DNA of 50,811 nucleotides from Alphaproteobacteria bacterium (lineage in GTDB: Bacteria; Pseudomonadota; Alphaproteobacteria; RF32; CAG-239). Shown here in pieces: positions 1 to 6,797 of the stretch. The notes beneath the pieces were generated by a model. That model made no database searches. It was not told where the DNA came from and saw nothing but the letters and a program-made list of their open reading frames with translations. Within the stretch, counting starts at the first letter, position 1, and each line of letters starts with the position of its first letter. The stretch lies in assembly GCA_017471705.1 (NCBI GenBank), contig JAFUSH010000007.1, positions 1-50,811 on the forward strand. The letters are read 5' to 3'. Both the position numbers and the translations under genes were made by a program.

Positions 1-1
1 C

Positions 2-166
2 CTGATACTTAAACCTTGTTTTATGATATTTTTGTACTTCTTTAACTCGTTCTTTTCCATAGAATACCTCTCGTTTGAGATATTCTACTGTTCCGTTTTT
101 ATTTTTGGAATCTCTGTTCCGTTTTAAATTTGTTTTAACACCAAAAATTTTTACTTTTAGGTATTT
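2..166 (-). pseudogene. Possible C-terminal remnant of a DDE-type transposase, cut by the window edge
   Basis: An open frame of 55 codons runs leftwards off the window with no start codon: the codon before it is TAA. The peptide contains NGTVEYLKREVFYGKE followed by VQKYHKTRF. This recalls the NGxxE plus FY...Y..R pattern at the end of integrase-core transposases of the IS3/IS481 kind. No catalytic Asp residues lie in the visible part, so it would be a decayed end. A different-frame ATG at 60-58 (minus) also stays open to the edge (MEKNELKKYKN...) and is an alternative reading. The family call is an inference from a short motif. Confidence 0.3.
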
Positions 167-170
167 TTAC

Positions 171-198
171 TTGATTTTAAACAAATTGCTGTTATACC
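171..198 (+). promoter_or_regulatory. Candidate sigma70 promoter for the 281 cassette
   Basis: TTGATT at 171-176, 16 bp spacer, TATACC at 193-198. The distance from the -35 box to the ATG at 234 is 63 nt, the same as from TTGACA to ATG in the related cassette at 35801. Confidence 0.4.
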
Positions 199-233
199 GA
201 TTGTACGTTTTGCGATTATTCTTACAATTATAT

Positions 234-287
234 ATGTATAACTTAAAAGCAGGGATCGTAGAAGCCGAACCCGCAAGACTATGGTAA
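234..287 (+). CDS. 17-codon upstream ORF overlapping the 281 start
   Basis: The ORF starts ATGTATAAC just after TACAATTATAT, close to the TACAAYTATG start context of the other cassettes. It encodes MYNLKAGIVEAEPARLW. Its TAA stop (285-287) lies inside the start region of the next ORF (ATGGTAA), an arrangement that would allow translational coupling. The first residues resemble the N-terminus of the 35864 protein (MEKLISGIVGV). It could therefore be the remnant of a lost first domain rather than a designed leader peptide. Confidence 0.3.
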   Translation: MYNLKAGIVEAEPARLW

Positions 288-583
288 ACAATATTTTTAT
301 CTACGGTATCGTTGAACACGTGACTATCGGTACAAACCGCGCGTATTTACGATTTAAGTCCTACAAAAAGGTCCGTTTCAGTGTGGTTGAGTCAGTCAGT
401 AAAGTCATCGAGGTGCATTTCACCGATGACAACCTCAAGCGCAATCGCAAGGAGCTGATGACGTTGAAGGTCGGTGATAAAGTCGAAGTCAACGCCAAAA
501 AGAAAAATGAATTTCCTCCGGCCTACATTGTCACTAACCAGACAACAAAAAATGATTGCACCCCGATTACCGACTTTTTGTAA
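281..583 (+). CDS. Small hypothetical protein, single-gene cassette
   Basis: 100 aa, no recognised family. The sequence is beta-strand rich (FIYGIVEHV near the start, LKVGDKVEVNAKKK near residues 62-75), the look of a small OB-like or SH3-like barrel; this is an impression from strand pattern only. It resembles the second half of the 35864 protein, where MGIIEKV and later short strands align loosely. There is no SD before ATG 281. Translation may be coupled to the 17-codon ORF that overlaps it. The gene is GC-richer than the flanking DNA, with C-ending codons, and has its own promoter (171-198) and terminator (586-612). That suggests an acquired stand-alone gene. Confidence 0.6.
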   Translation: MVNNIFIYGIVEHVTIGTNRAYLRFKSYKKVRFSVVESVSKVIEVHFTDDNLKRNRKELMTLKVGDKVEVNAKKKNEFPPAYIVTNQTTKNDCTPITDFL

Positions 584-585
584 TT

Positions 586-612
586 AAAAGCCTCCGTTTC
601 AAGGAGGCTTTT
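586..612. terminator. Bidirectional intrinsic terminator
   Basis: AAAAGCCTCC and GGAGGCTTTT form a perfect 10-bp stem around a 7-nt loop. T-runs on both strands serve the 281 gene (plus) and ettA (minus), which converge here. Confidence 0.85.
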
Positions 613-617
613 AGCTT

Positions 618-2297
618 TTATCTTTCTAATTTTTTATAGCGGATACGGTGCGGATTGCAGGCTTCATCACCCAGACGAGCCTTTTTATCTTTTTCGTAAT
701 CCTCAAAATTACCTTCAAACCATTCAACGTGCCCGTTGTCTTCATACGCCAAAATATGCGTCGCTAAACGATCCAAAAACCAACGGTCGTGAGAAGTTAC
801 CAAAACACACCCCGGATAAGAACTTATACCTTCCTCCAATGAACGCAGAGTATCAACGTCCAAATCATTGGTAGGTTCATCCAAAAGAATAACATTAGCA
901 CCTTTTCTCAGCATTTTGGCTAAATGAACGCGATTACGTTCTCCGCCGGACAATAATCCTACTTTTTTCTGCTGATCGGCGCCCTTAAAATTAAATTGTC
1001 CGACATAAGCGCGAGAAGATACTTCGTTTTTACCAAGTTCAATCATATCCAAACCGTCAGAAATCTCTTCCCACACATTTTTATCCGGATTAAGTTCATC
1101 ACGCGATTGGTCTACATACCCCAAATCGACGGTTTCTCCCAGACGAATTGTTCCGCTGTCCGGCTTTTCCTGTCCGGTAATCATTTTAAACAATGTCGTT
1201 TTACCGGCACCATTCGGACCTATAATTCCCACAATGGCACCCTTCGGAATTTTAAATGACAAATCATCAATTAAAACTTTATCTCCAAAAGATTTTGTAA
1301 TATGCTCGGCTTCAATAACCAAATCCCCCAGCCTTTCGGTCATCGGAATATTGATATGAGCAGTGGTAATTTTTTCTTTTGTTGCCTGCGACAAAAGTTC
1401 GTCATAAGCATTGATACGAGCCTTAGATTTTGCCTGACGTGCTTTCGGATTTTTATGTATCCATTCCAATTCACGCGCTAAAGTTCGCTGGCGAGCATTT
1501 TCTTCGCGAGATTCTTGCTCAAGACGCTTTTGTTTTTGCTCCAACCACGAAGTATAATTACCTTCGTATGGAATGCCCTGCCCACGATCAAGTTCTAAAA
1601 TCCAACCGGTTACATTGTCCAAGAAATATCTGTCGTGGGTTACCATAACCACCGTACCGTTATAATCGCGCAAATGGTGTTCCAACCACGCAACCGATTC
1701 GGCATCAAGATGGTTTGTCGGTTCATCTAACAACAGCATATCAGGTTTTTGTAAAAGCAATCTGCACAAGGCAACTCGGCGTTTTTCGCCGCCGGAAAGC
1801 TTGGTAACATCGGCATCGGCGGGAGGGCAACGCAGAGCATCCATAGCAATTTGTACGGTCCTTTCAATATCCCAACCATTTACGGCGTCAATTTTTTCCT
1901 GCAATTCTGCCTGTTCGGCAATAAGATTATTCATCTCATCATCAGTCATCGGTTCGGCAAATTTAGCGGAAACCTCTTCAAAACGGCGTAATAATTCCTG
2001 AGTTTCGCTCAAGCCGTCCATAACATTTTCCATCACAGTTTTAGACGGATCCAATTTAGGTTCCTGCTCCAGATAACCCACCTTAACTCCATCAGCTGCC
2101 CAAGCTTCACCGTTAAATTCTTTATCGACTCCGGCCATAATTTTCAAAAGTGTTGATTTACCGGCACCATTAACCCCCAAAACACCAATTTTAGCCCCCG
2201 GTAAAAAAGACAAAGTAATGTTTTTAAAAAGTTCTCGTCCTCCCGATAAAACTTTGGTTAAATTTTGCATAACGAAAATATACTGGTATGCCGCCAT
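618..2297 (-). CDS. ettA: Energy-dependent translational throttle protein EttA (ABC-F ATPase)
   Basis: 559 aa, close to the usual 555. EttA binds the ribosomal E site and gates the first translocation step according to the ATP/ADP ratio; it is cytosolic and has no membrane domain. There are two ABC cassettes. The first has Walker A GVNGAGKS (about residues 42-49), signature [13 protein letters not shown] and Walker [12 protein letters not shown]. The second has [16 protein letters not shown] and [11 protein letters not shown]. Between them lie the [13 protein letters not shown] linker typical of ABC-F proteins and an arm-like insertion after the first Walker A. The N-terminus [16 protein letters not shown] matches the family start, and an AAGGAG SD lies about 9 nt upstream. 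It is the downstream-most gene before the 586-612 terminator. Confidence 0.95.
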   Translation of the reverse strand: MAAYQYIFVMQNLTKVLSGGRELFKNITLSFLPGAKIGVLGVNGAGKSTLLKIMAGVDKEFNGEAWAADGVKVGYLEQEPKLDPSKTVMENVMDGLSETQELLRRFEEVSAKFAEPMTDDEMNNLIAEQAELQEKIDAVNGWDIERTVQIAMDALRCPPADADVTKLSGGEKRRVALCRLLLQKPDMLLLDEPTNHLDAESVAWLEHHLRDYNGTVVMVTHDRYFLDNVTGWILELDRGQGIPYEGNYTSWLEQKQKRLEQESREENARQRTLARELEWIHKNPKARQAKSKARINAYDELLSQATKEKITTAHINIPMTERLGDLVIEAEHITKSFGDKVLIDDLSFKIPKGAIVGIIGPNGAGKTTLFKMITGQEKPDSGTIRLGETVDLGYVDQSRDELNPDKNVWEEISDGLDMIELGKNEVSSRAYVGQFNFKGADQQKKVGLLSGGERNRVHLAKMLRKGANVILLDEPTNDLDVDTLRSLEEGISSYPGCVLVTSHDRWFLDRLATHILAYEDNGHVEWFEGNFEDYEKDKKARLGDEACNPHRIRYKKLER

Positions 2298-2329
2298 TAT
2301 AGTAGCTCCTTAGATAAATGTTTTATAAT

Positions 2330-2881
2330 TTAAAATTGCTTTGAGATGCTTTCATACTGTGCATCATACAAAGGTACCTGCTTGGCATTTTGCGCGTTTT
2401 TTTTCGCTAATGCAACAGATTTTTTATAAGCTGCATCTGCCTTTATAAAAGCTTCTCTATCCTTAACATATAATTTTGCCGCGGTATAAGGACGACGCGG
2501 AGTAATTACAGTTCCGTCATAAAGTTTAATACGCCCGTCGGAATAAAGTACACTTTGAAAAATTTTCTGATTATCAAATTCTTCTCTGATAATATCACAA
2601 TCAGCAAAGTTTGCCGCCTCCATCGCCATAAAAGCATCGACTTTTCCGGCATTATATCGTTCCATTCCGTCTTGCTGCATTTGATCATTAGCCGCTTTAC
2701 TTACCACTATTGCCCGCGCCAACAATTCAAACTGATGATATTTTTGCGATTTACAAGCCAATCCTTGCCCGCATACAGTTCCCAATGCGTACATTTCCTC
2801 GGTATACGAAATCTTATCGGCGGCAGTTGCCGTTTGGGCGTATACCGCAAGGGCTGAAACCACAATCATTAAAAATTTCAT
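2330..2881 (-). CDS. Secreted hypothetical protein
   Basis: 183 aa. The N-terminus (MKFLMIVVSALAVYAQTATA) is a clear Sec signal peptide, with likely cleavage after ATA near residue 20, so the product is probably periplasmic. Two cysteines in GTVCGQGLACKS (about residues 36-47) could form a disulfide, and a third lies in ADCDII. The rest is helical and rich in Ala, Lys and Tyr. No family recognised. An SD (GAGGAGA) sits 5-8 nt before the ATG. It lies 32 bp upstream of ettA on the same strand and could be cotranscribed with it. Confidence 0.75.
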   Translation of the reverse strand: MKFLMIVVSALAVYAQTATAADKISYTEEMYALGTVCGQGLACKSQKYHQFELLARAIVVSKAANDQMQQDGMERYNAGKVDAFMAMEAANFADCDIIREEFDNQKIFQSVLYSDGRIKLYDGTVITPRRPYTAAKLYVKDREAFIKADAAYKKSVALAKKNAQNAKQVPLYDAQYESISKQF

Positions 2882-2983
2882 TTAGATTCTCCTCAAATAA
2901 AGATTGCGTATATTTTACGGCACAAAAATAAAAGATATCTTAACTTAAAACAAAAAAAATTACCGAAAACAAAAAAAAATGAC

Positions 2984-3012
2984 TTGCAAATAAAAATATA
3001 ATGATTTATACA
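2984..3012 (+). promoter_or_regulatory. Promoter for tRNA-Lys
   Basis: TTGCAA (2984-2989), 17 bp, TATACA (3007-3012), ending 18 bp before the tRNA. Confidence 0.6.
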
Positions 3013-3030
3013 ATTCTTGTTTGTTAATAT

Positions 3031-3107
3031 GCGTGCGTAGCTCAGTTGGCTAGAGCAACTGACTCTTAATCAGTGGGTCCAGGGTTCGAATCCCTGCGCG
3101 CGTACCA
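3031..3107 (+). tRNA. tRNA-Lys(CUU), CCA encoded
   Basis: The cloverleaf reads by eye. Acceptor GCGTGCG (3031-3037) pairs with CGCGCGT (3097-3103), with a G1:U72 wobble. The anticodon loop CTCTTAA gives CTT (Lys, codon AAG). The T arm is CAGGG-TTCGAAT-CCCTG. Discriminator A and CCA follow at 3104-3107. An intrinsic terminator and an unusual partial duplication of the 3' end lie just downstream. Confidence 0.95.
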
Positions 3108-3162
3108 ATAAAAAAGCCGGCAAAAGCCGGTTTTTTTTGTACGAGCAGTAAGGGATGCGAAC
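3084..3162 (+). repeat. Extended inverted repeat: tRNA-Lys T arm, terminator, inverted T-arm copy
   Basis: GTTCGAATCCCT of the tRNA (3084-3095) is matched in inverse by AGGGATGCGAAC at 3151-3162 (11 of 12 positions). Inside this, GTAC (3102-3105) pairs with GTAC (3139-3142). The core is a CCGGC-AAAA-GCCGG stem with eight T's (3131-3138), which acts as the tRNA terminator. Confidence 0.7.
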
Positions 3163-3328
3163 ACTGGAGAAAGGGTTCGACTACGAGCGAAAGCCGGACG
3201 CAAGTACGGCGGTGAGCGATAGCGAATGAGCGAAGTGAATGTAGCAAAGCGGAATAATCCCTGCGCGCGTACCAATAAAAAAGCCGGCAAAAGCCGGCTT
3301 TTTTATTGTACGAGCAGTAAGGGATGCG
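3089..3328 (+). repeat. Direct duplication of the tRNA-Lys 3' end plus terminator (period 167 bp)
   Basis: 3089-3159 is repeated at 3256-3328 (AATCCCTGCGCGCGTACCAA... to ...AAGGGATGCG) with small changes in the terminator. The second copy holds the last 16-19 nt of the tRNA including CCA. It forms a nearly perfect 20-bp stem (3268-3288 with 3293-3312, one unpaired C), GCCGGC-AAAA-GCCGGC at the tip. The 96-bp stretch between copies (3160-3255) is GC-richer than its surroundings, has repeated AGCGA words and holds no credible gene. Confidence 0.8.
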
Positions 3329-3375
3329 GCTGTTCCTATTGGGGTGATAAAAGCATATTTTATTTGTACGTAATC

Positions 3376-4350
3376 TTACGTTCTTTTCTTAATAAAGTAA
3401 TTTTCAAAACGGTTAATTATCTTTTTCCAAAAAAATTGTCTTTCGCATTTACGTAAAAATGTAACAATTTCCTTATTTTCAGACAATACTTTGTTGCGTT
3501 TTAAATATATGCAAGCTGAGAGTTTGTACATATCGTGAGCGGTAACATCGGCACCGTTTGCCACTAAATAGCGAATAACTTCAGCATCTTGATTAAACTC
3601 CGCCGCCGACATCAATACCGTATATCCTCGTGTTGTTGCATAATTTACATCAGCACCGTTTTGCACCAACAACTTAACTGTTTCAAGACTATTCCAATGG
3701 CAGGCACACATTAATGCGGAATTAGAACGCAATTCCGACAATGCATTAACATCAGCACCAAACTGCAATAGTGTTTCAATAATTTTTACGTTACGACAAT
3801 AGCGGCAGGCCAACATAAGTGGTGTTTTACCGCTTATGCCGTGCATATTAACGTCTTTGCCTTGTTGTAGTTCGGCAAATAAATCTCCCGATATTGCCGT
3901 TTTCCAAAAGCTGTCACAAAGCAAATTTTCAAACTTTAGCGCTGCCAAAATATCGGTGCAACCGGTCAAGGCGGGATTTTCCGCCGCATAATCCTCTGCA
4001 GTTTTGCCGTCCTTATCTCTATAGTATGGATCAGGCTGAAAATTAAAATACCAGCGAATCACTTCCGGAGACGGACAGTATTGACAAGCATACATCAGAG
4101 CGGTTTTACCATTGTCATTCGGAAAAATATCAATCGAGCGCGTATCAATAACTACCGCCAGTTGCGGAATGGTAGCATTTTCCCAAAAATCAGCCGTATA
4201 CGCTAAATCATAGTAAGCGTCTATTTCTTCCGGTTGAGCAGTATCCCACCACTCCTCGTGCGCCTGTGGAATATCTTGTGCATATTTCAACGCCTTTTCC
4301 AAAAGCTTTTCCTGTGGTGTTTTTTCTCTTTTTGCAAAGTTCGAATACAT
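3376..4350 (-). CDS. Ankyrin-repeat protein
   Basis: 324 aa. Ankyrin repeats appear as GKTALMYACQYC near residue 82, GKTPLMLACRYC near 174, then ...LLQFGADVNA, SALMCACHWN, LLVQNGADVNYA and YLVANGADVTAHD. That makes about two N-terminal degenerate and three good C-terminal repeats. The family mediates protein-protein contacts and the target here is unknown. There is no signal peptide or membrane segment, so it is cytosolic unless exported by a specialised system. The N-terminal 60 residues and the basic C-terminal tail (KKIINRFENYFIKKRT) are not ankyrin. A weak SD (AGGGAA) precedes the ATG. It sits alone between two tRNA-associated accessory patches, which fits a transferable gene. Confidence 0.85.
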   Translation of the reverse strand: MYSNFAKREKTPQEKLLEKALKYAQDIPQAHEEWWDTAQPEEIDAYYDLAYTADFWENATIPQLAVVIDTRSIDIFPNDNGKTALMYACQYCPSPEVIRWYFNFQPDPYYRDKDGKTAEDYAAENPALTGCTDILAALKFENLLCDSFWKTAISGDLFAELQQGKDVNMHGISGKTPLMLACRYCRNVKIIETLLQFGADVNALSELRSNSALMCACHWNSLETVKLLVQNGADVNYATTRGYTVLMSAAEFNQDAEVIRYLVANGADVTAHDMYKLSACIYLKRNKVLSENKEIVTFLRKCERQFFWKKIINRFENYFIKKRT

Positions 4351-4618
4351 ATTTGTTCCCTGTTTATAAAAAAGAATAAATATTTTTTAAGCGCTGTGTT
4401 TTATTGCCCTCGCAGACTATTATGGGTATAGATTTTCAATTCATCAAGAAAATTTTAAAATTTTTTTCAAAATAAAGAAAAATAACACAAAAACAAGGCT
4501 ATTTTCACATCATATCAGACCAAAATACATTTTATCGAGTCTTATCGTCATTGCTCAGAGGCATATAAACCGCAAGAAAAATAAGGTTAAATTATGATTT
4601 GAGTATTACAATCGTAAT

Positions 4619-5038
4619 TTATCGTTTTTTTGTACGAGCAATAAGAGAAGCGTCATCAAACTCTTTTAATGCTTGCTTGGCTTGAAACGCCAACGTTGCA
4701 TCCGGACTTTTGGTCTGACGGCTTAATAACTTCCGCGTTTCCAAAATAACCCGTGCATCGGTATCAGGTAAGCCCTTCAGCATAGAATACGCACCCTTAA
4801 CGCTTTTTATCGCACTATTTATAACATTATTACTATTGACAACTTCACCAAGTGATGGTATATTAGAGATAGGTTGTGGGTGCGGTGCGACATATCCGAC
4901 ATTCGTAGAATCCATTACTCGCCCGCTGATAGATATGTTATCAGCGGTTTTTACTTGGTTTACCAATTCCGGATATTTTCTTAATTCTTTAGCAATATCT
5001 TCAGCAGTGGCTAATCTCTCCTTTTCAGCATTTAAGGC
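4619..5038 (-). pseudogene. 5'-truncated gene fragment, phage-like
   Basis: The frame is open from a TAA at 5041-5039 down to the stop at 4619, about 139 codons. It reads ALNAEKERLATAEDIAKELR, then ...ISISGRV..., and ends ALKEFDDASLIARTKKR. No ATG or GTG with an SD is present upstream. The only usable start is TTG at 4966 (115 aa), and the protein-like sequence continues upstream of it. This reads as the C-terminal end of a longer, probably mostly helical protein. The repeated basic/acidic helical pattern near DARVILETRKLLSRQ recalls large phage virion or polyvalent proteins, but that is only an impression. Confidence 0.5.
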
Positions 5039-5076
5039 TTATCAAATCCCAGACTGATACTTCTTATTAAAATATA

Positions 5077-5116
5077 TAAAAAAAACGCCGCGAAATACAT
5101 CCGACAGCGCTTTTAA
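5077..5116 (-). terminator. Terminator of the cold-shock gene
   Basis: Read on the minus strand, AAAAGCGCTG pairs with CGGCGTTTTT (two wobbles) and runs into a T-tract. Confidence 0.65.
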
Positions 5117-5133
5117 GTATTCTTATAATTATT

Positions 5134-5337
5134 TTATAAAATCACTATACTTCCGGCAGCAATTCTGCCGCGGTCATCATAAGGTTCATAGCTCACTCGC
5201 TGTCCTTCGTAAAGGCGACGGATTCCTTTTTCTTCCAATTTTGTAACGTGAACAAAAATATCTTTTCCGCCTGTCGCCGGTTGAATAAAACCATAGCCTT
5301 TGCGTGTATTGAACCACTTAACAGTTCCAGTAGACAT
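5134..5337 (-). CDS. Cold-shock-domain protein (CspA family)
   Basis: 67 aa, the normal size for a single cold-shock domain: an OB-fold RNA/ssDNA-binding chaperone that melts RNA structure. RNP1 KGYGFI (residues 13-18) and RNP2 DIFVHV (26-31) are intact, and VKWFNTRKGYGF is canonical. A strong SD (AAGGAG) lies 8 nt before the ATG. A TTGACA-N17-AAGTAT promoter (5435-5407) leaves an untranslated leader of about 65-70 nt, as often seen for csp genes. The gene has its own terminator at 5077-5116, so it is monocistronic. Confidence 0.93.
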   Translation of the reverse strand: MSTGTVKWFNTRKGYGFIQPATGGKDIFVHVTKLEEKGIRRLYEGQRVSYEPYDDRGRIAAGSIVIL

Positions 5338-5406
5338 AGTTAAAACTCCTTATAAACTTATGATTAAACACTTGACGGCAGTACCAAATTCTCACCGCCA
5401 AGCAAA

Positions 5407-5435
5407 ATACTTACTCATTTAAATCATATTGTCAA
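5407..5435 (-). promoter_or_regulatory. Promoter of the cold-shock gene
   Basis: On the minus strand, TTGACA (5435-5430), 17 bp, AAGTAT (5412-5407). The -35 box is perfect and the -10 box is weak. Confidence 0.5.
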
Positions 5436-5465
5436 GAAGAAAATACAACTTTAAGTATATTTTTT

Positions 5466-5831
5466 TTATTTTATACTCTTTATATTTTTAATTGCCTGAG
5501 AAATCAACAATTTTCTATCATCTTCTATTTTGGTATCATTTGATATACTTTCCAACAAATCGACAATTCTATTTTTAATTTTAGGTTCATTTACGGCAAT
5601 TCTTTGCATATAATATAATGCAGCATCAAATATTTCTTGCTTTGGATATGCCAATTGCTTGGCTATTTCCACGTATGGGAACCCCGGCAATTTATCATTA
5701 TCACACTGATTTGCTGCATAATCGTTTTGAATATTTAAGGCCTCATTAATCGAAATATTCTTTCCAAACGCCTTATCTTTGTCTGTCATAAATATGTTAA
5801 AAAACTTTTCAAATATAGATTTCTGTGCCAT
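5466..5831 (-). CDS. Small hypothetical protein
   Basis: 121 aa from the chosen start MAQKSIFEKFF; a GGAGA SD lies 6 nt before this ATG. A longer reading from 5858 would add nine residues without a better SD. The protein is soluble and mostly helical, with charged repeats toward the C-terminus (LLESISNDTKIEDDRKLL). No domain recognised. It lies between the csp gene and tRNA-Gln and looks monocistronic. Confidence 0.6.
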   Translation of the reverse strand: MAQKSIFEKFFNIFMTDKDKAFGKNISINEALNIQNDYAANQCDNDKLPGFPYVEIAKQLAYPKQEIFDAALYYMQRIAVNEPKIKNRIVDLLESISNDTKIEDDRKLLISQAIKNIKSIK

Positions 5832-5895
5832 TTTCATTCTCCGAATTAAATTTAACACATAAAATGCAAAAGTGAAGTTATTTTTACAAAAATAT

Positions 5896-5924
5896 TTGAC
5901 ATCATCAAAAATTTAGCTTATATA
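5896..5924 (+). promoter_or_regulatory. Promoter for tRNA-Gln
   Basis: TTGACA (5896-5901), 17 bp, TATATA (5919-5924), 20 bp upstream of the tRNA. Confidence 0.7.
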
Positions 5925-5944
5925 CTGGCTGTCGGTAGCTGTAT

Positions 5945-6018
5945 TGCTTCATCGTCTAATGGTAGGACAGCGGATTCTGACTCCGTCAATCTTGGTTCGA
6001 GTCCAGGTGAAGCAGCCA
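5945..6018 (+). tRNA. tRNA-Gln(CUG), CCA encoded
   Basis: Acceptor TGCTTCA pairs with TGAAGCA (U1:A72, usual for bacterial tRNA-Gln). The anticodon loop TTCTGAC gives CTG. The T arm is CTTGG-TTCGAGT-CCAGG. Discriminator G and CCA follow at 6015-6018. Confidence 0.95.
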
Positions 6019-6220
6019 ACATAAACAACCACCTTTATGGTGGTTTTTTTGTTGGCTATTTTATCCTGAGGTGAAGAACCAAGCGGTTCGGAATCGCATC
6101 GCCGAGCCGTAAGCGCAACCGCGCTTGTGGCGATAGACGGCAAGATCATTGAGCGGAACGCTCAATTCTTCCAGGTGAAGCAGCCAACATAAACAACCAC
6201 CTTTATGGTGGTTTTTTTGT
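6003..6220 (+). repeat. Perfect 50-bp direct repeat of the tRNA-Gln 3' end plus terminator (period 168 bp)
   Basis: 6003-6052 is identical to 6171-6220. Each copy has the last 16 tRNA bases (to CCA) and the terminator AACCACC-TTTAT-GGTGGTT with a T-run. In copy 1, AGCCAAC at the tRNA end (6014-6020) pairs with GTTGGCT (6051-6057). The 118-bp stretch between copies is packed with hairpins: GAACC-GGTTC (6076-6089); ATCGCC-GGCGAT (6098-6134) enclosing AAGCGC-AACC-GCGCTT (6111-6126); and ATTGAGCG-GAA-CGCTCAAT (6148-6166). Confidence 0.85.
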
Positions 6221-6394
6221 AAATATATATTGTCATTCCTTTCACGGTGCGGCGCATCTGCGAATTAAGGAAGCTTAGATTCATTGGATTCTCGGTTACG
6301 ATATAATATTTTTTGCTAAAGATATTGATAAAATATTTTTTTTATAATACACTGACGATGCTTAAATATAATTATAATATTTTTAAGAAACTGT

Positions 6395-6583
6395 ATGTCT
6401 GTTTATCCGAAATGGTACAGAGTTCCCCTTGCAGTTTTATCAAATTTACTCCGAGGTGAACCGGAGAACTTTAAAAACTTTAAAATTATGGAAAAAGATG
6501 TTTATTCAATTTTAAAAGAAAGAAAAGATAATTATGAATATCTTTTCATGCTTCTGGACATCAGAAACGCAAAGCACAGCTGA
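6395..6583 (+). CDS. Possible small protein, uncertain
   Basis: 62 codons (MSVYPKWYRVPLAVLSNLL...). No SD before the ATG, no family recognised. The N-terminal half looks protein-like and the C-terminal half is low-complexity AT-rich sequence. It may be a remnant. An AAAGGAG sequence directly after its stop suggests a second ORF downstream. Confidence 0.3.
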   Translation: MSVYPKWYRVPLAVLSNLLRGEPENFKNFKIMEKDVYSILKERKDNYEYLFMLLDIRNAKHS

Positions 6584-6595
6584 TAAAGGAGAACC

Positions 6596-6718
6596 ACGCG
6601 TAAAAAAGGCACTCAAAAATCTGCCGGACGCAAATTGTTATTACTTATCAGTAAACGGGTTTTTAAATCCGTTTCATCAAAACCAAATGGTAACAGTGGT
6701 CATAGCGGCGGCTTGTAA
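6596..6718 (+). CDS. Possible 40-codon basic peptide with a non-ATG start
   Basis: A strong SD (TAAAGGAG, 6584-6591) lies 4 nt before ACG at 6596. The frame from there is open for 40 codons: very basic first half (RKKGTQKSAGRK, then LLLLISKRVFKS), Gly/Ser-rich end (SGHSGGL), and a good terminator follows. No ATG/GTG/TTG lies at the right place. It is either a start-codon mutant of a small gene or chance. The overlapping frame ending at 6734 is a weaker alternative. Confidence 0.25.
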   Translation, partial: TRKKGTQKSAGRKLLLLISKRVFKSVSSKPNGNSGHSGGL

Positions 6719-6737
6719 CTGTTCATCTTCTTAAATT

Positions 6738-6770
6738 AAATGCCTCATTTTTTAATGAGGCATTTTTTAT
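6738..6770. terminator. Bidirectional intrinsic terminator
   Basis: AAATGCCTCATT (6738-6749) and AATGAGGCATTT (6754-6765) make a perfect 12-bp stem with A/T tracts on both sides. It ends the metallophosphoesterase gene on the minus strand and whatever is transcribed on the plus strand. Confidence 0.85.
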
Positions 6771-6797
6771 CGGTAAATCGGATAACTATAATTTTTT

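Noticed and set aside
75-233. Longer 70-codon ORF upstream of the 17-codon leader
   Set aside because: AT-rich with Phe/Leu-only composition and no SD; it overlaps the candidate promoter and the transposase-like frame on the other strand.
3050-3290. Minus-strand ORFs across tRNA-Lys (containing ARRDSNPGPTD-like peptides)
   Set aside because: Such peptides are the antisense of tRNA T arms and are a common mis-annotation. The tRNA explains the sequence.
5949-6149. Minus-strand 66-codon ORF across tRNA-Gln
   Set aside because: Antisense of the tRNA and its hairpins, with no SD.
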